From: Bacteroidota bacterium
GTDB taxonomy: Bacteria > Bacteroidota > Bacteroidia > Bacteroidales > FEN-979
Length of the DNA stretch: 64,000 nt
Direction: 5' to 3'
Assembly (NCBI GenBank): GCA_026391835.1
Contig: JAPLDF010000067.1
Span: 62,001-126,000 of the forward strand
Positions 28,207-37,242 of this stretch are shown here, one piece after another (the stretch's first letter is position 1; the number at the start of each line of letters is the position of its first letter). The notes under the pieces were generated by a model. The model was given only the letters and a program-made list of their open reading frames with translations. It was not told the origin of the DNA and ran no database searches. Made by a program: the position numbers and the translations under genes.

Positions 28207-28656
28207 ATGGAAGTAATTTTAAAACAAGACGTCCTCAACCTGGGCTATACAAACGAAAAGGTAAATGTTAAGCCCGGATATGCCAGGAATTTTCTGATTC
28301 CCCAGGGCATCGCAATTCTGGCCACCGAATCCAATAAAAAAGTTTTAGCTGAAACCCTGAAACAAAAAGCACACAAAGAGGCTAAAATCAGGAAATCGGC
28401 AGAAGACTTGTCGGAAGGTTTGAAAAACCTGACAGTGAAAATCGGTGCAAAAGCTGCTGAAAGCGGCAAGATCTTCGGATCGGTGAATGCCATCCAGGTA
28501 TCACAGGCATTGAAAGAACAATTCGATATCGATATTGACCGTAAGAAAATTCATGTTGATCATGAGCATATCAAGGAACTGGGATCCTACAAGGCAAAAA
28601 TTCATTTGCACAAAGATGTCCAGGTAGAAATCAGCCTCGAAGTTTTTGCAGAATAG
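28207..28656 (+). CDS. rplI: 50S ribosomal protein L9
   Basis: 149 residues. The N-terminal rRNA-binding domain (GYARNFLIPQGIAILAT) is followed by the long helix and the C-terminal domain. The gene has a strong Shine-Dalgarno sequence, TAAGGAGG, about 8 nt before the ATG and overlapping the rpsR stop codon. That is uncommon in Bacteroidota, where most genes lack one. Last gene of the operon; a terminator follows. Confidence 0.97.
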   Translation: MEVILKQDVLNLGYTNEKVNVKPGYARNFLIPQGIAILATESNKKVLAETLKQKAHKEAKIRKSAEDLSEGLKNLTVKIGAKAAESGKIFGSVNAIQVSQALKEQFDIDIDRKKIHVDHEHIKELGSYKAKIHLHKDVQVEISLEVFAE

Positions 28657-28682
28657 CTGCTATTCGTAAAAGTTGTAATTTT

Positions 28683-28716
28683 ATCCCGGAATCCCAAAGA
28701 TTCCGGGATTTTTTTT
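28683..28716 (+). terminator. terminator of the ribosomal-protein operon
   Basis: An 11-bp perfect stem, ATCCCGGAATC (28683-28693) with GATTCCGGGAT (28699-28709), loop CCAAA, then seven more T's. The T-run ends at 28716, one base before the ATG of the methyltransferase gene. Confidence 0.95.
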
Positions 28717-29544
28717 ATGCTGTCACAAAGCCAGATCAAACATATTACCGCCCTGAAGGTTAAAAAGTTCCGCGAGGAATTCAACCAGTTTATTGCCGAA
28801 GGCACTAAACTGGTGATGGACATGGCTGACAGCCAGTTCCAGGTTGCCGGTATTTATGCTTCCGGCGAATGGATTGTTGCAAACCTTCCACTGATCCGGA
28901 AAAAAAACATCCCCGTTTTTGAAACGGTTCCCCGCGAAATGGAGCGGCTCTCGGCCCTCTCAACCCCGAGCCCCGTGCTTGCGGTTGTAAATATCCCCTC
29001 TGATAACGACCTGAAATCAAAATTTGATGCACTTTTCTGCACATCGTCGCTGTACGGGGCCGAAACATTGGTATTGGCGCTCGACGACATCCGCGATCCG
29101 GGAAATTTCGGGACGATCATCCGAATCGCCGATTGGTTTGGCATCGGAACAATCCTCTGTTCCGAAAGTTGTGTCGACCTCTACAGTCCGAAGGTTGTAC
29201 AAGCCTCCATGGGCTCAATTACACGGGTGACGGTGATCCGATGCAAGCTGGCAGAAACCCTGAACACCCTGTCGGGGAGGTTCACCCTGTCAGCGCATGG
29301 TGAAGGTTTGCCTGTGTACGGGACGTTTCTTGAGGGAGATTCAGTATTCTCCCAAACCCTTACAGAGCATGGAATTGTTGTTATCGGCAACGAGTCGCGC
29401 GGAATTTCGCCCGACCTTGTTCCATTCATCACGCATAAGCTCTTCATTCCTTCATTTGGATCATCTGCCCCGGGCAAAGCCGAATCGCTCAACGCATCGA
29501 TTGCTGCTGCCATCATTTGTGCCGAATTCAGGAGAGGAAAATAA
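28717..29544 (+). CDS. TrmH/SpoU-family RNA methyltransferase
   Basis: 275 residues. The N-terminal substrate-binding domain starts KHITALKVKKFREEFNQFIAEG, which fixes the start codon. The SPOUT knot carries the three family motifs: DDIRDPGNFGTIIRIADW, IGNESRGIS and SLNASIAAAI. These enzymes 2'-O-methylate ribose in 23S rRNA or tRNA with SAM; the exact target is not clear. The ATG directly follows the T-tract of the upstream terminator, leaving no normal leader. Confidence 0.9.
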   Translation: MLSQSQIKHITALKVKKFREEFNQFIAEGTKLVMDMADSQFQVAGIYASGEWIVANLPLIRKKNIPVFETVPREMERLSALSTPSPVLAVVNIPSDNDLKSKFDALFCTSSLYGAETLVLALDDIRDPGNFGTIIRIADWFGIGTILCSESCVDLYSPKVVQASMGSITRVTVIRCKLAETLNTLSGRFTLSAHGEGLPVYGTFLEGDSVFSQTLTEHGIVVIGNESRGISPDLVPFITHKLFIPSFGSSAPGKAESLNASIAAAIICAEFRRGK

Positions 29545-29555
29545 AATTTTAAACG

Positions 29556-30845
29556 ATGCGGTCTCAACATACTATGTCATACCTGTTAACCTGTGGCTTG
29601 CTGGTCATTCATACTGTGTCCGTATGGGCGGCCGGTGATGTTCCCAATGAGAATATCTGTTATGATCCGTCAATAAAAACAATCCAGGTGTTCAAGGAGG
29701 GGTTTGAGCTGTCACCTCCCGTGATCATGTTAAACTCGACAGATAAGCTCTCTGTTCAATTCGATGACCTCGATCCTGACCTGAAGCGATACAAATACAC
29801 GATCGTGCACTGTGAAGCCGACTGGCAGGTCTCCGCCGATCTTACCGTGGCAGAATATATCGAGGGTTACCGCGAGGAGAATATCGACCAGTACGAATAT
29901 TCCTACAACACAACTGTACGGTACACGCATTTCACAGCGCTGTTTCCAACCGCTAACATGCGTCCCAAACTCTCGGGAAACTATATGCTGGTGGTGTATG
30001 AAGACGATCCTTCGCAAATGGCGTTTACGGCCAGGTTCATGGTTGTGGAAGCCTCACCTGTTGTTGCGGCCGGCAACATTGTGCAGAGCGCTCAGCTTGC
30101 CGAACGCAGTTCACGCCAGCAGATCGACTTTGTTGTCAAACTGAATGGATTCCAGGTGATTGATGTCGGGCGCGAAATCAAAATCATCCTTCAGCAGAAT
30201 GGCCGCACCGACAACGTACTCCAGCTTTCGAAACCGCGGTTTGCCAGGACTGATGAACTTGATTACCGGTATGATGAGGCAATCTCTTTCAGGGGAGGAA
30301 ACCAGTTCAGGAATTTTGATATCAAGAGCCTTCAGTACCAGTCGGACCATATTGCCAGGATCGCTTATGATACAACCAACCAGGTCTATTTGCTCGCCGA
30401 CCAGCCCCGGACTTTCAAACAATACAGTTTTGAAAAAGATCTTAACGGGCGCTTTTTTATTAAAAATGAAGAACATACCGAAAACAGCAACACCGAAGCG
30501 GATTATGCCTGGGTGCATTTTTTTCTTCCGTATCCCGTATTGATTACCACCGGAACTTTTCATGTGCTGGGTGAACTCACCTCCTGGCAGGTAGGCAACG
30601 TCAGCAGGATGTATTTCAATCCCGAACACAAGGGATATGAACTCAATCTCTTCCTGAAGCAAGGGTACTACAATTACATGTATGTGCTGAAAGAAAAAGG
30701 TAAAGCCACCGGGGATGAGTCACTGATCGAAGGCAGCCACTGGGAAACGGAAAACGACTATACCATCTATGTCTATTTCCATGAAACCGGTTCCCTCTAT
30801 GACCGTTTGATAGCAGTGAACTTTCTGAACACCATCCGGCCCTGA
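29556..30845 (+). CDS. type IX secretion system plug protein (DUF5103)
   Basis: About 429 residues with an N-terminal signal peptide (cleavage near VWAAG; a start at 29574 is also possible). NENICYDPSIKTIQVFKEGFEL begins the plug domain, and YKYTIVHCEADW is conserved in it. The C-terminal part (LKQGYYNYMYVL) resembles carbohydrate-binding-like beta domains. In F. johnsoniae this protein closes the SprA channel when PorV is absent. It fits the T9SS content of the window, although it stands apart from porV. It converges on TamL, the gap being filled by a heptamer array. Confidence 0.85.
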   Translation: MRSQHTMSYLLTCGLLVIHTVSVWAAGDVPNENICYDPSIKTIQVFKEGFELSPPVIMLNSTDKLSVQFDDLDPDLKRYKYTIVHCEADWQVSADLTVAEYIEGYREENIDQYEYSYNTTVRYTHFTALFPTANMRPKLSGNYMLVVYEDDPSQMAFTARFMVVEASPVVAAGNIVQSAQLAERSSRQQIDFVVKLNGFQVIDVGREIKIILQQNGRTDNVLQLSKPRFARTDELDYRYDEAISFRGGNQFRNFDIKSLQYQSDHIARIAYDTTNQVYLLADQPRTFKQYSFEKDLNGRFFIKNEEHTENSNTEADYAWVHFFLPYPVLITTGTFHVLGELTSWQVGNVSRMYFNPEHKGYELNLFLKQGYYNYMYVLKEKGKATGDESLIEGSHWETENDYTIYVYFHETGSLYDRLIAVNFLNTIRP

Positions 30846-30886
30846 ATCGCAAATCGTAAATCGCAAATCGTAAATCGTAAATCAGA
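30845..30886. repeat. tandem heptamer array (AATCGTA)
   Basis: Six 7-bp units of AATCGTA or AATCGCA, the last being AATCAGA. The array starts in the TGA of the plug gene and ends in the stop codon of tamL, so it fills exactly the space between the two convergent stop codons. Confidence 0.9.
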
Positions 30887-33233
30887 ATGGGTACCCAATC
30901 CCAAAGTTCCACACGATGTCAGCGATCTGCATCTTGTTGAAATACCAGCGGTCATCTTTTGGGTAGGATGGCACATAGACGCGAATTGCAGGGTCAAACC
31001 GGAAAATAAAAAAATCAAAATCGAGGCGGATCCCAACACCGGCATCAATGGCAATCTGGCTGAGGAAATCGGGAAATTTAAACTTCCCTCCGGGCAGGTC
31101 CGGTGATTCTTTCAGCAGCCAGATATTGCCTGCATCCGCATATACTGCCCCGCGGATCCAGTGATAAACCGGGAACCGGTATTCGATGTTGCCCTCAAGC
31201 TGCATATCGCCGATCTGGTTGAATGTGGCACTCCCGTCAAGGTTGTTGTAACTTCCGGGGCCGAGCGAGTACATTTTCCATCCGCGCATTCCATTTGCCC
31301 CGCCTGCAAAAAAGGCCTTCTCAAACGGCAACAGGGTAACATTGCCATACGGGATCCCGATGCCGCCGTAAAAGCGGAAAACCAATGAGAAATTGTCGGG
31401 GTAGACATTGTAATACCGGAAATCAACATCCGGGCGCACGTATTGGGCATAAGGCAGGCCAAACACCGTAAATGCACCATTCGGCCTTGGCGTATTGAAA
31501 ACCGAATTGATGACATATAGAAGGTTTCCCCCGGTTTCGAAATTTGCCCGGATATAGGCGAAATCCTTAACCTTGCTTACCTGCTGACTGCTGAACGTAA
31601 AGGAGTATTTCAGGCCGGCAACCATATGGTCGGTATACTGGTTTTTAAGCCGGTTATCCTTGTTCGTGTTCATGACTGAATCGAAGTAGGAATCTGTATA
31701 GACTTTTACCAGTGAAATCTCAATCGGGTTCAGGACGTGCTGGATGATGTTCTTCTGCAACCAGGAATACCCGAAGTTGATGTTTGAAATATGACGGACA
31801 TAATGCTGCTGATGCTGGTAGTTGTAACCGATGCTGACGATGGTTTTTGGCTTGAAATTTTTCGGCAGTGTTTCAGGCCTTATCGGGATCAGGAACTGCG
31901 GGAATGTAATTCCTGCGTTTACCCCCAGTTCGATGGTATTGAAGAATGAAGTGCCGCTTGAGCCATTTGTAGCCTGCATCTGGAGTGATCCGCTCAGGTT
32001 CAGCCTGAAAAGCTGTGCGCCCCTGAAAACATTGCGGTTCTGGTACCCAAGGTTGGCCTGGATACCAAACGCCCCTCCCGAGTTTGTGCCATCGGTGGTT
32101 ACCGAGAAAGACTGGGCCGGCGTACGGGAAAGTTCAACATGGCAATCGACAACATCTTTGTTGCGCAGCAGAAAAAGCTTGCCGTTTTCAACTTCCCTGA
32201 ACTGGATATTGATGTATTTGAATACCTGCAGCCCCGACAGCTGCGCATAACTTTGATTGACATCCAGCAGGTTGTAGTTGGAACCAGGCGTTATAAAGAT
32301 TGACTGGGCAATGGTCCTCGGTTTTACCTTGAAACGATCCTGGTACAGGAAATAGTAAGCGTTCGGGGGCTGGCCCCTGACCGGGCTTTGATACGTCTTT
32401 ACCAGCGTATCGTAGGTGCCGGTAAAAGTGACCAGGTGGTCGAATTCAGGATAAATATACACCCTGTTGATGAAATACCGCTTGTGCGGAACCTGCTGAA
32501 CCGTGTTGAAATTGTCGAAGGATGGCATCACCCTGTTGATGATTTCAAGGGTAATATCACAGGCATGTTCCCTGAAACTGGTGTCAATACTGTATTTGAT
32601 ATAGATGTTCGAAAACCTGAAAAATCCGTGGTTCTGCAGGTTTCCCGTAATTCGTGTGCGTTCGTCATCCAGGATATAGGCATCGTAATTCCGGCCCTTT
32701 TTTATCAGGCATTTTGATGTGTCGGGGAAAACGAAGGAAGCCACCTGGGTGTCGGCAATGGCATACGACAGGTTTCTGACCAGGTAAGGCGTTGAAGCCT
32801 GGATCCGGTAATGGACCACCGCTTTTTTCTTTTTCACAACAATGGAATCGCTGATAACTGAATGGAAATATCCCTTGTTGGCGAGATACATATTCATCTG
32901 TTTGCTCGAAACTGATACAAGGCTGGTATCGAGGATAACCGGTTCAGATCCTACTTTTGTCCTCAGCCATTTCTTGAACTTGGTATCTTTCCCTTTGCTT
33001 CCCATATTATAAATGGCAATGTTGGAGCGGAACAATCCAAAAAGCTTTGTGTTTGGTTTTTGCTGGATATATGGCTCCAGCTCTTCGGGCAGGATCTTCC
33101 GGTCGGAAATCTTTATCTTGTTTTTAATGAGGAGATGTTCACCGGGGTTCAGATTTTTAGTAACACTGCAGCCATTCAGGAGCAGCAGGGCAGAAATGAA
33201 AAAACAAAGAAATGAGAAAGATTTATTATTCAA
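30882..33233 (-). CDS. TamL-like lipoprotein, BamA/TamA superfamily
   Basis: 783 residues. The signal peptide ends in the lipobox LLNGC with Cys22, so the N-terminus is lipidated, unlike TamA. Two or three POTRA-like modules (about 30-330) precede a 16-strand-type Omp85 barrel. GGANGMRGW near residue 645 matches the conserved barrel loop motif, and the chain ends in an aromatic residue (GIGYPF). TamL works with TamB in outer-membrane biogenesis in Bacteroidota. TamB is not in the window. The gene order here is a response regulator 200 bp upstream. Confidence 0.85.
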   Translation of the reverse strand: MNNKSFSFLCFFISALLLLNGCSVTKNLNPGEHLLIKNKIKISDRKILPEELEPYIQQKPNTKLFGLFRSNIAIYNMGSKGKDTKFKKWLRTKVGSEPVILDTSLVSVSSKQMNMYLANKGYFHSVISDSIVVKKKKAVVHYRIQASTPYLVRNLSYAIADTQVASFVFPDTSKCLIKKGRNYDAYILDDERTRITGNLQNHGFFRFSNIYIKYSIDTSFREHACDITLEIINRVMPSFDNFNTVQQVPHKRYFINRVYIYPEFDHLVTFTGTYDTLVKTYQSPVRGQPPNAYYFLYQDRFKVKPRTIAQSIFITPGSNYNLLDVNQSYAQLSGLQVFKYINIQFREVENGKLFLLRNKDVVDCHVELSRTPAQSFSVTTDGTNSGGAFGIQANLGYQNRNVFRGAQLFRLNLSGSLQMQATNGSSGTSFFNTIELGVNAGITFPQFLIPIRPETLPKNFKPKTIVSIGYNYQHQQHYVRHISNINFGYSWLQKNIIQHVLNPIEISLVKVYTDSYFDSVMNTNKDNRLKNQYTDHMVAGLKYSFTFSSQQVSKVKDFAYIRANFETGGNLLYVINSVFNTPRPNGAFTVFGLPYAQYVRPDVDFRYYNVYPDNFSLVFRFYGGIGIPYGNVTLLPFEKAFFAGGANGMRGWKMYSLGPGSYNNLDGSATFNQIGDMQLEGNIEYRFPVYHWIRGAVYADAGNIWLLKESPDLPGGKFKFPDFLSQIAIDAGVGIRLDFDFFIFRFDPAIRVYVPSYPKDDRWYFNKMQIADIVWNFGIGYPF

Positions 33234-33430
33234 CTTTTGCCACGATTAATCGGTTCACAGGACTGATTCACAAATGATTTCATCTGTTTGGGATACGCCT
33301 GTAAATTCCTGGTTTTTCCGAAGGACAAAAATAGGGATTTTAATTCAATTACCTGAAATCCTTTCTGATGTGGGGCACCCTGTTGCAGCGATCCGCAGGA
33401 TAAGTAGGGCGGACTCTTTATTTGCAGGGC

Positions 33431-33838
33431 TTACCGGGCGGGAACCTGTTTCAAATAAGGTGAAATCTTCTGATACAACTCTTCCTTGTTGATGGGTGAT
33501 TTGGAAATGATACCATTCATGCTGCATTCCATGATCTGTTTCGGGTCGGGAGTTGCACTGAAAGCAAATATGGGCAGGTTCCTGTAATAGGTGCCTTCCC
33601 TGGAGCGGATGATACGTGTTGCTTCATACCCGTCCAGTTCCGGCATCATGAGGTCCATCAGCACAACATCATAGATTTCCCTCGACATCAGCTCCAGGGC
33701 AATTTTCCCGTTGATGGCTGTGTCAACAGATGCGTGCCATTGCTTGAGGATATGGCATGTCAATCGCTGGAGGATGGAATTGTCTTCCACAACCAAAACA
33801 CGCATCCCTTCAAGGCTACTGTATTCGGGAATTTCCAT
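33431..33838 (-). CDS. single-domain response regulator
   Basis: About 135 residues from the ATG at 33838; the open frame extends to 33901 but that start would add a Cys-rich stretch outside the receiver fold. The receiver domain shows the acidic pocket VVEDN, the phospho-acceptor Asp in VLMDLMMPELDG, FSA for the Ser/Thr switch, and the Lys in SKSP. No output domain is present. It may be a phosphorelay intermediate or protein-interaction regulator. The sensor kinase is not nearby. Confidence 0.88.
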   Translation of the reverse strand: MEIPEYSSLEGMRVLVVEDNSILQRLTCHILKQWHASVDTAINGKIALELMSREIYDVVLMDLMMPELDGYEATRIIRSREGTYYRNLPIFAFSATPDPKQIMECSMNGIISKSPINKEELYQKISPYLKQVPAR

Positions 33839-33990
33839 AGTATGACATAAGCAATATCCCCCTGCAATAACCATTCCACACCCATTACACAGTAACAACA
33901 TCCTGATAATGAATCAGCTTTATATCATGAAAGTCATGAATATTTTCCCAAAATGAGATTTTTATTACCAGAATTGGAGAAATGAGCACG

Positions 33991-34020
33991 TTATTCACAC
34001 ATTTTTCGATGTGTGAATAA
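33991..34020. promoter_or_regulatory. perfect 12-bp inverted repeat
   Basis: TTATTCACACAT and ATGTGTGAATAA surround a six-base loop TTTTCG. No T-tract follows on either strand, so an operator or a structured leader is more likely than a terminator. It lies between the divergent response-regulator and oxidoreductase genes. A second small inverted repeat, CCTGGT/ACCAGG (34083-34103), precedes the oxidoreductase. Confidence 0.5.
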
Positions 34021-34120
34021 TGTAACTCTTTGATAAAGTTATGTAACACTGCCGGCAATGAATCGGCTCACCTTTGCTTCATCCTGGTAACATTCAAACC
34101 AGGTCATATAAACCAATCCA

Positions 34121-35116
34121 ATGAACAAGGTAATCCTGTTGAATAAAAGGCCCGTAGGCAGGCCAACTTTAGACGATTTCAAATTTACCAGCGCCGCGAT
34201 ACCGGTACCTCCTGCCGGGAATGTTTTAATAAAGACGTTGTATGTATCGGTGGATCCATATTTACGCGGCCGGATGAGTGATTCCAGGTCATACGTTTCC
34301 TCCTTCGTTTTGGGCGAGCCAATGCAGTCGGGAATAATCGGCCAGGTGATCGATTCAAAGCACCCGGAATTCAGGAAGGGGGATTTCGTTTCGGGAATCC
34401 TGGAATGGAAAGAATACCAGGTTTCCGATGGCAAAGGGTTGATCAAGGTAGATGACAGGGTTTCGCCGTTATCATCCTACCTTGGCGCGCTGGGTATGAC
34501 AGGGCTCACTGCCTACCTTGGGTTGACCGAAATAGGTGTTCCAAAGGCAGGTGAAACTATTGTTGTTTCGGGGGCGGCAGGAGCCGTAGGAAGCATGGTA
34601 GGGCAGATTGGGAAAATTATGCGATGTAACACGGTGGGTATAACAGGCACTGACGAAAAAGCAGACCTGCTTAAATCAAAATTCAAATTTGATCATGCTG
34701 TCAATTACAGGACTACACCGGATTTAAAGGAGGCAATCCGCAATACCTGCCCGGATGGGGTTGATATTTATTTTGACAACGTGGGTGGGGAAATTTCAGA
34801 TGCCGTCCTGGCCAATATTAATAAATATGCCAGGTTGCCAGTATGCGGCGCCATTTCTCTGTACAACGCTACTGAAGTCCCTGTAGGGCCCCGCCTTCAG
34901 CCTGTCCTCCTAACTAAAAGTGCAACGATGAGAGGTTTTATTGTCAGTGATTTTTCAGCAAAATTTCCGGCAGCAATAAATCAGCTGGCGATGTGGCTTA
35001 AAGAAGGGAAGCTGACCTATGTCGAGACAATTGTCGAAGGGTTTGAAAATACGCCACAAGCGTTCCTGGACCTTTTTGACGGGAAAAATAAAGGTAAAAT
35101 GATCGTTAAAGTCTAG
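34121..35116 (+). CDS. NADPH-dependent MDR oxidoreductase (LTB4-dehydrogenase/CurA-like)
   Basis: A 331-residue zinc-free medium-chain reductase. The start MNKVILLNKRPVGRPTLDDF and VDPYLRGRM are family signatures. The Rossmann motif is GAAGAVGSMVGQI (about 149-161), and FDNVGGE follows in the cofactor domain. Members reduce alpha,beta-unsaturated ketones or aldehydes with NADPH. It precedes a broken aldehyde dehydrogenase and a cupin, all on the plus strand and possibly one former detoxification operon. Confidence 0.88.
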   Translation: MNKVILLNKRPVGRPTLDDFKFTSAAIPVPPAGNVLIKTLYVSVDPYLRGRMSDSRSYVSSFVLGEPMQSGIIGQVIDSKHPEFRKGDFVSGILEWKEYQVSDGKGLIKVDDRVSPLSSYLGALGMTGLTAYLGLTEIGVPKAGETIVVSGAAGAVGSMVGQIGKIMRCNTVGITGTDEKADLLKSKFKFDHAVNYRTTPDLKEAIRNTCPDGVDIYFDNVGGEISDAVLANINKYARLPVCGAISLYNATEVPVGPRLQPVLLTKSATMRGFIVSDFSAKFPAAINQLAMWLKEGKLTYVETIVEGFENTPQAFLDLFDGKNKGKMIVKV

Positions 35117-35145
35117 GTTAAATACATTATTAAGCCCTATTTATC

Positions 35146-35902
35146 ATGCCAATACAAACAATCAATCCCAATACGAACAAGCTTGTCAGGTCGTTTGAAG
35201 AAATGACAGACAGCGTGGTTTATGATGCCGTAAGCCTGGCGGAAGAAACATTCGGCAAGTGGAGAAACACCACCTTTAAGCAGCGCGCTGACTTAATGCA
35301 CCAGGTAGCTTCGCTGATGCGCGCCAAAAAAGAGCCATTGGCTAAACTCATTACCCTGGAAATGGGGAAACTTATTTCGCAGGCTGGTGGTGGGTGACCC
35401 CATGGACAGGGCTGCGGAACTGGGACCGTTGTGCAATGAAGAAGCGGCAGTTTTGCTTGCCGACCAGGTAGTACGTTCGGTTAATGAAGGTGCAACCGTA
35501 TTGCTGGGCGGAGAAAGATTAAACCGCCCGGGTGCTTTCATGGCGCCTACGATACTTACCAACCTGAAACCTGGAATGGCCGCATACCAAGAAGAACTGT
35601 TCGGGCCTGTCGCCTCATTCTACCGGGTGAAAGATGAGCAGGCAGCAATTGACCTGGCAAATGATTCACCTTTTGGCCTGGGTGGTTCCGTATTTGCAGG
35701 AAACATCGATCGGGGCCTGCTGGTGGCAGCCCGGATTGACAGCGGTATGGTGTTTATCAATCATCCCATATGGACACAGGCAGATCTTTCTTTTGGCGGA
35801 ACCAAGCGTTCGGGCTATGGGAGGGAACTGTTGGAACTTGGAATTAAAGAGTTTATCAATAAAAAACTTATTCGCATCAGTGAACTCAACGATCCGTTTT
35901 GA
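35146..35902 (+). pseudogene. aldehyde dehydrogenase (GabD-like) with internal deletion
   Basis: The first 80 or so codons (35146 to about 35383) match the N-terminus of succinate-semialdehyde-type dehydrogenases, up to LEMGKLISQA. The sequence then jumps, in another frame, to RLVVGDPMDRAAELGPL, which in intact enzymes lies some 200 residues later. From there the C-terminal part runs normally (EELFGPVA, FGLGGSVFAG, FGGTKRSGYGREL) to 35902. The NAD site and the catalytic Cys and Glu are missing, and the N-terminal frame ends in TGA at 35395. The joint AGGCTG may be a deletion micro-homology. The enzyme cannot work. An assembly error is the alternative. Confidence 0.88.
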
Positions 35903-35959
35903 GTTTGTCAAATCGCATCGTATTAAAAATGATACAACACCTTAAAAAGAAAATACACA

Positions 35960-36358
35960 ATGAAAGGATTTAAAAGCAACATCGAAAAAGATACACTTGA
36001 AAATAACTATTTCCGGAAAGTGCTTTACACAGGCAAGCATCTTCAACTGGTACTCATGAGCCTCAAGGCAGGTGAAGATATTGGTGCGGAAGTACATCTC
36101 AACAATGACCAGTTTTTCAGGTTTGAAAGTGGTTCGGGGAAATGTGTCATTGATGGAAATGAATATGCCGTGCAGGATGGCGACATAATTATTGTGCCGG
36201 CCGGCGCCAGACATAATGTTATCAATACCGGGGCCGTAAAGGAATTGAAAATGTATACGATTTATGGCCCGCCCAACCACCAGGACGGCACGATCAGGGA
36301 AACGAAGGAAGATGCACAGAAAAGGGATGAAGAATTTGACGGCAAAACAAGCGAATAA
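35960..36358 (+). CDS. small cupin-domain protein
   Basis: A 132-residue single cupin barrel. Motif 1 is present as AGEDIGAEVHLNNDQFFRFESG, with one His (VHLNNDQ) where two are usual; motif 2 is DGDIIIVPAGARHNV with its His. Metal binding is therefore plausible. The C-terminal YGPPNHQDGTI and the acidic tail are common in small Bacteroidota cupins of unknown function. It follows the broken dehydrogenase by 57 bp. Confidence 0.85.
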   Translation: MKGFKSNIEKDTLENNYFRKVLYTGKHLQLVLMSLKAGEDIGAEVHLNNDQFFRFESGSGKCVIDGNEYAVQDGDIIIVPAGARHNVINTGAVKELKMYTIYGPPNHQDGTIRETKEDAQKRDEEFDGKTSE

Positions 36359-36375
36359 CTGCTCAAATCCTGCGG

Positions 36376-36615
36376 TTGGCAACCTCTGTTGGAGCAAATT
36401 ACCGCTCTGCACGACGCGCGAAATCAAAACGGGATTTTGTCAATAAATTAAAAATAGTTGAGGAAGAGACTGTTGAAATACTTAATTGGCTTGGATTGAT
36501 TCAACGGTCAGGAAAAATAAAGCCTGAGAAATTGCAGGACCTGGTGAATGAAGCAACCGAATTGCCGGCAATATTTATGCGAGCATTAAAACGGCTAAGT
36601 TGGATACCGGGGTAA
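36376..36615 (+). pseudogene. four-helix-bundle protein (23S rRNA IVP family), 5'-truncated
   Basis: The frame gives LATSVGANYRSARRAKS, NKLKIVEEETVEILNWL, and a last helix ELPAIFMRAL, as in the S23/intervening-sequence four-helix family of about 115-125 residues. Only the last two thirds are present: no ATG exists, homology starts right behind the cupin stop codon at 36358, and the first helix is missing. A TTG at 36376 is the only candidate start. Probably a remnant. Confidence 0.7.
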
Positions 36616-36678
36616 AAGTACGAAGTACAAAGTCATTTGTACTTCGTCATTCGTACCTCGTACCTCGCGGTATACCGC
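36615..36678. repeat. hairpin-forming short repeats between convergent genes
   Basis: ACGAAGTACAAA (36620-36631) and TTTGTACTTCGT (36636-36647) form a perfect 12-bp stem with a 4-nt loop. More copies of TCGTACCTCG follow, then the palindrome GCGGTATACCGC (36667-36678). It lies between the ends of the four-helix remnant and the collagen-like lipoprotein and could terminate transcription from both sides. Confidence 0.8.
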
Positions 36679-36711
36679 ACTAAATGTCCGAAGTCAGAAA
36701 ATAGCTGGTTC

Positions 36712-37242
36712 CTATTCGGGAATGTTGTACAACTTGCAGATCTCTTTGTAGGACATGCTTTGCAACTCCTCCTTGCTCCTGTACCCGGGTGCACCTGATT
36801 TTAAGGCAGGGATGGTGCCGGGGATGGCAATAAACCGGAACCTGTTGCCGGAGGTGAGCGGCGGCGCAAACATGTCGCAGTTGAATTCAATGCTTCCGTA
36901 CTGGTGGATCAGAAAGTCCCAGTTTGCACCCACGGCATAAGCCGGAAGGGGGCGCACCGAAGACCCTTCGTATACGTCATTGGCCAGCCATGCATAGGCC
37001 AGTACCACACCGCCCTCAACAATATCCTGGGTGAGATCGGGGGCAGTGGCTGCGAAAAACCAGTCGCCTGAACCGCCCGACCATGAGGTGGGGGAGAACC
37101 ATTCGGAATAGTAGACCGTGGCATTTTGCCCGGCAGGTCCCTGTGGCCCCTGTGGTCCCACTGGCCCTTCTTTATTGCATCCTGCAAACACAAAGGCCGA
37201 AATGGCGGCGAATAAAAAAAATGTCCTGATTGCTGTTTTCAT
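36712..37242 (-). CDS. lipoprotein with short collagen-like repeat
   Basis: A 176-residue protein. The signal peptide ends in the lipobox FAGC (Cys21). GPVGPQGPQGPAG follows at once: four Gly-X-Y triplets of collagen type, a common linker in Bacteroidota lipoproteins. The remaining 135 residues form an aromatic-rich domain with no family I recognise. A -7 box (TATTTTTG on the minus strand, 37313-37306) lies about 64 bp upstream. Surface or periplasmic location is expected. Confidence 0.8.
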   Translation of the reverse strand: MKTAIRTFFLFAAISAFVFAGCNKEGPVGPQGPQGPAGQNATVYYSEWFSPTSWSGGSGDWFFAATAPDLTQDIVEGGVVLAYAWLANDVYEGSSVRPLPAYAVGANWDFLIHQYGSIEFNCDMFAPPLTSGNRFRFIAIPGTIPALKSGAPGYRSKEELQSMSYKEICKLYNIPE

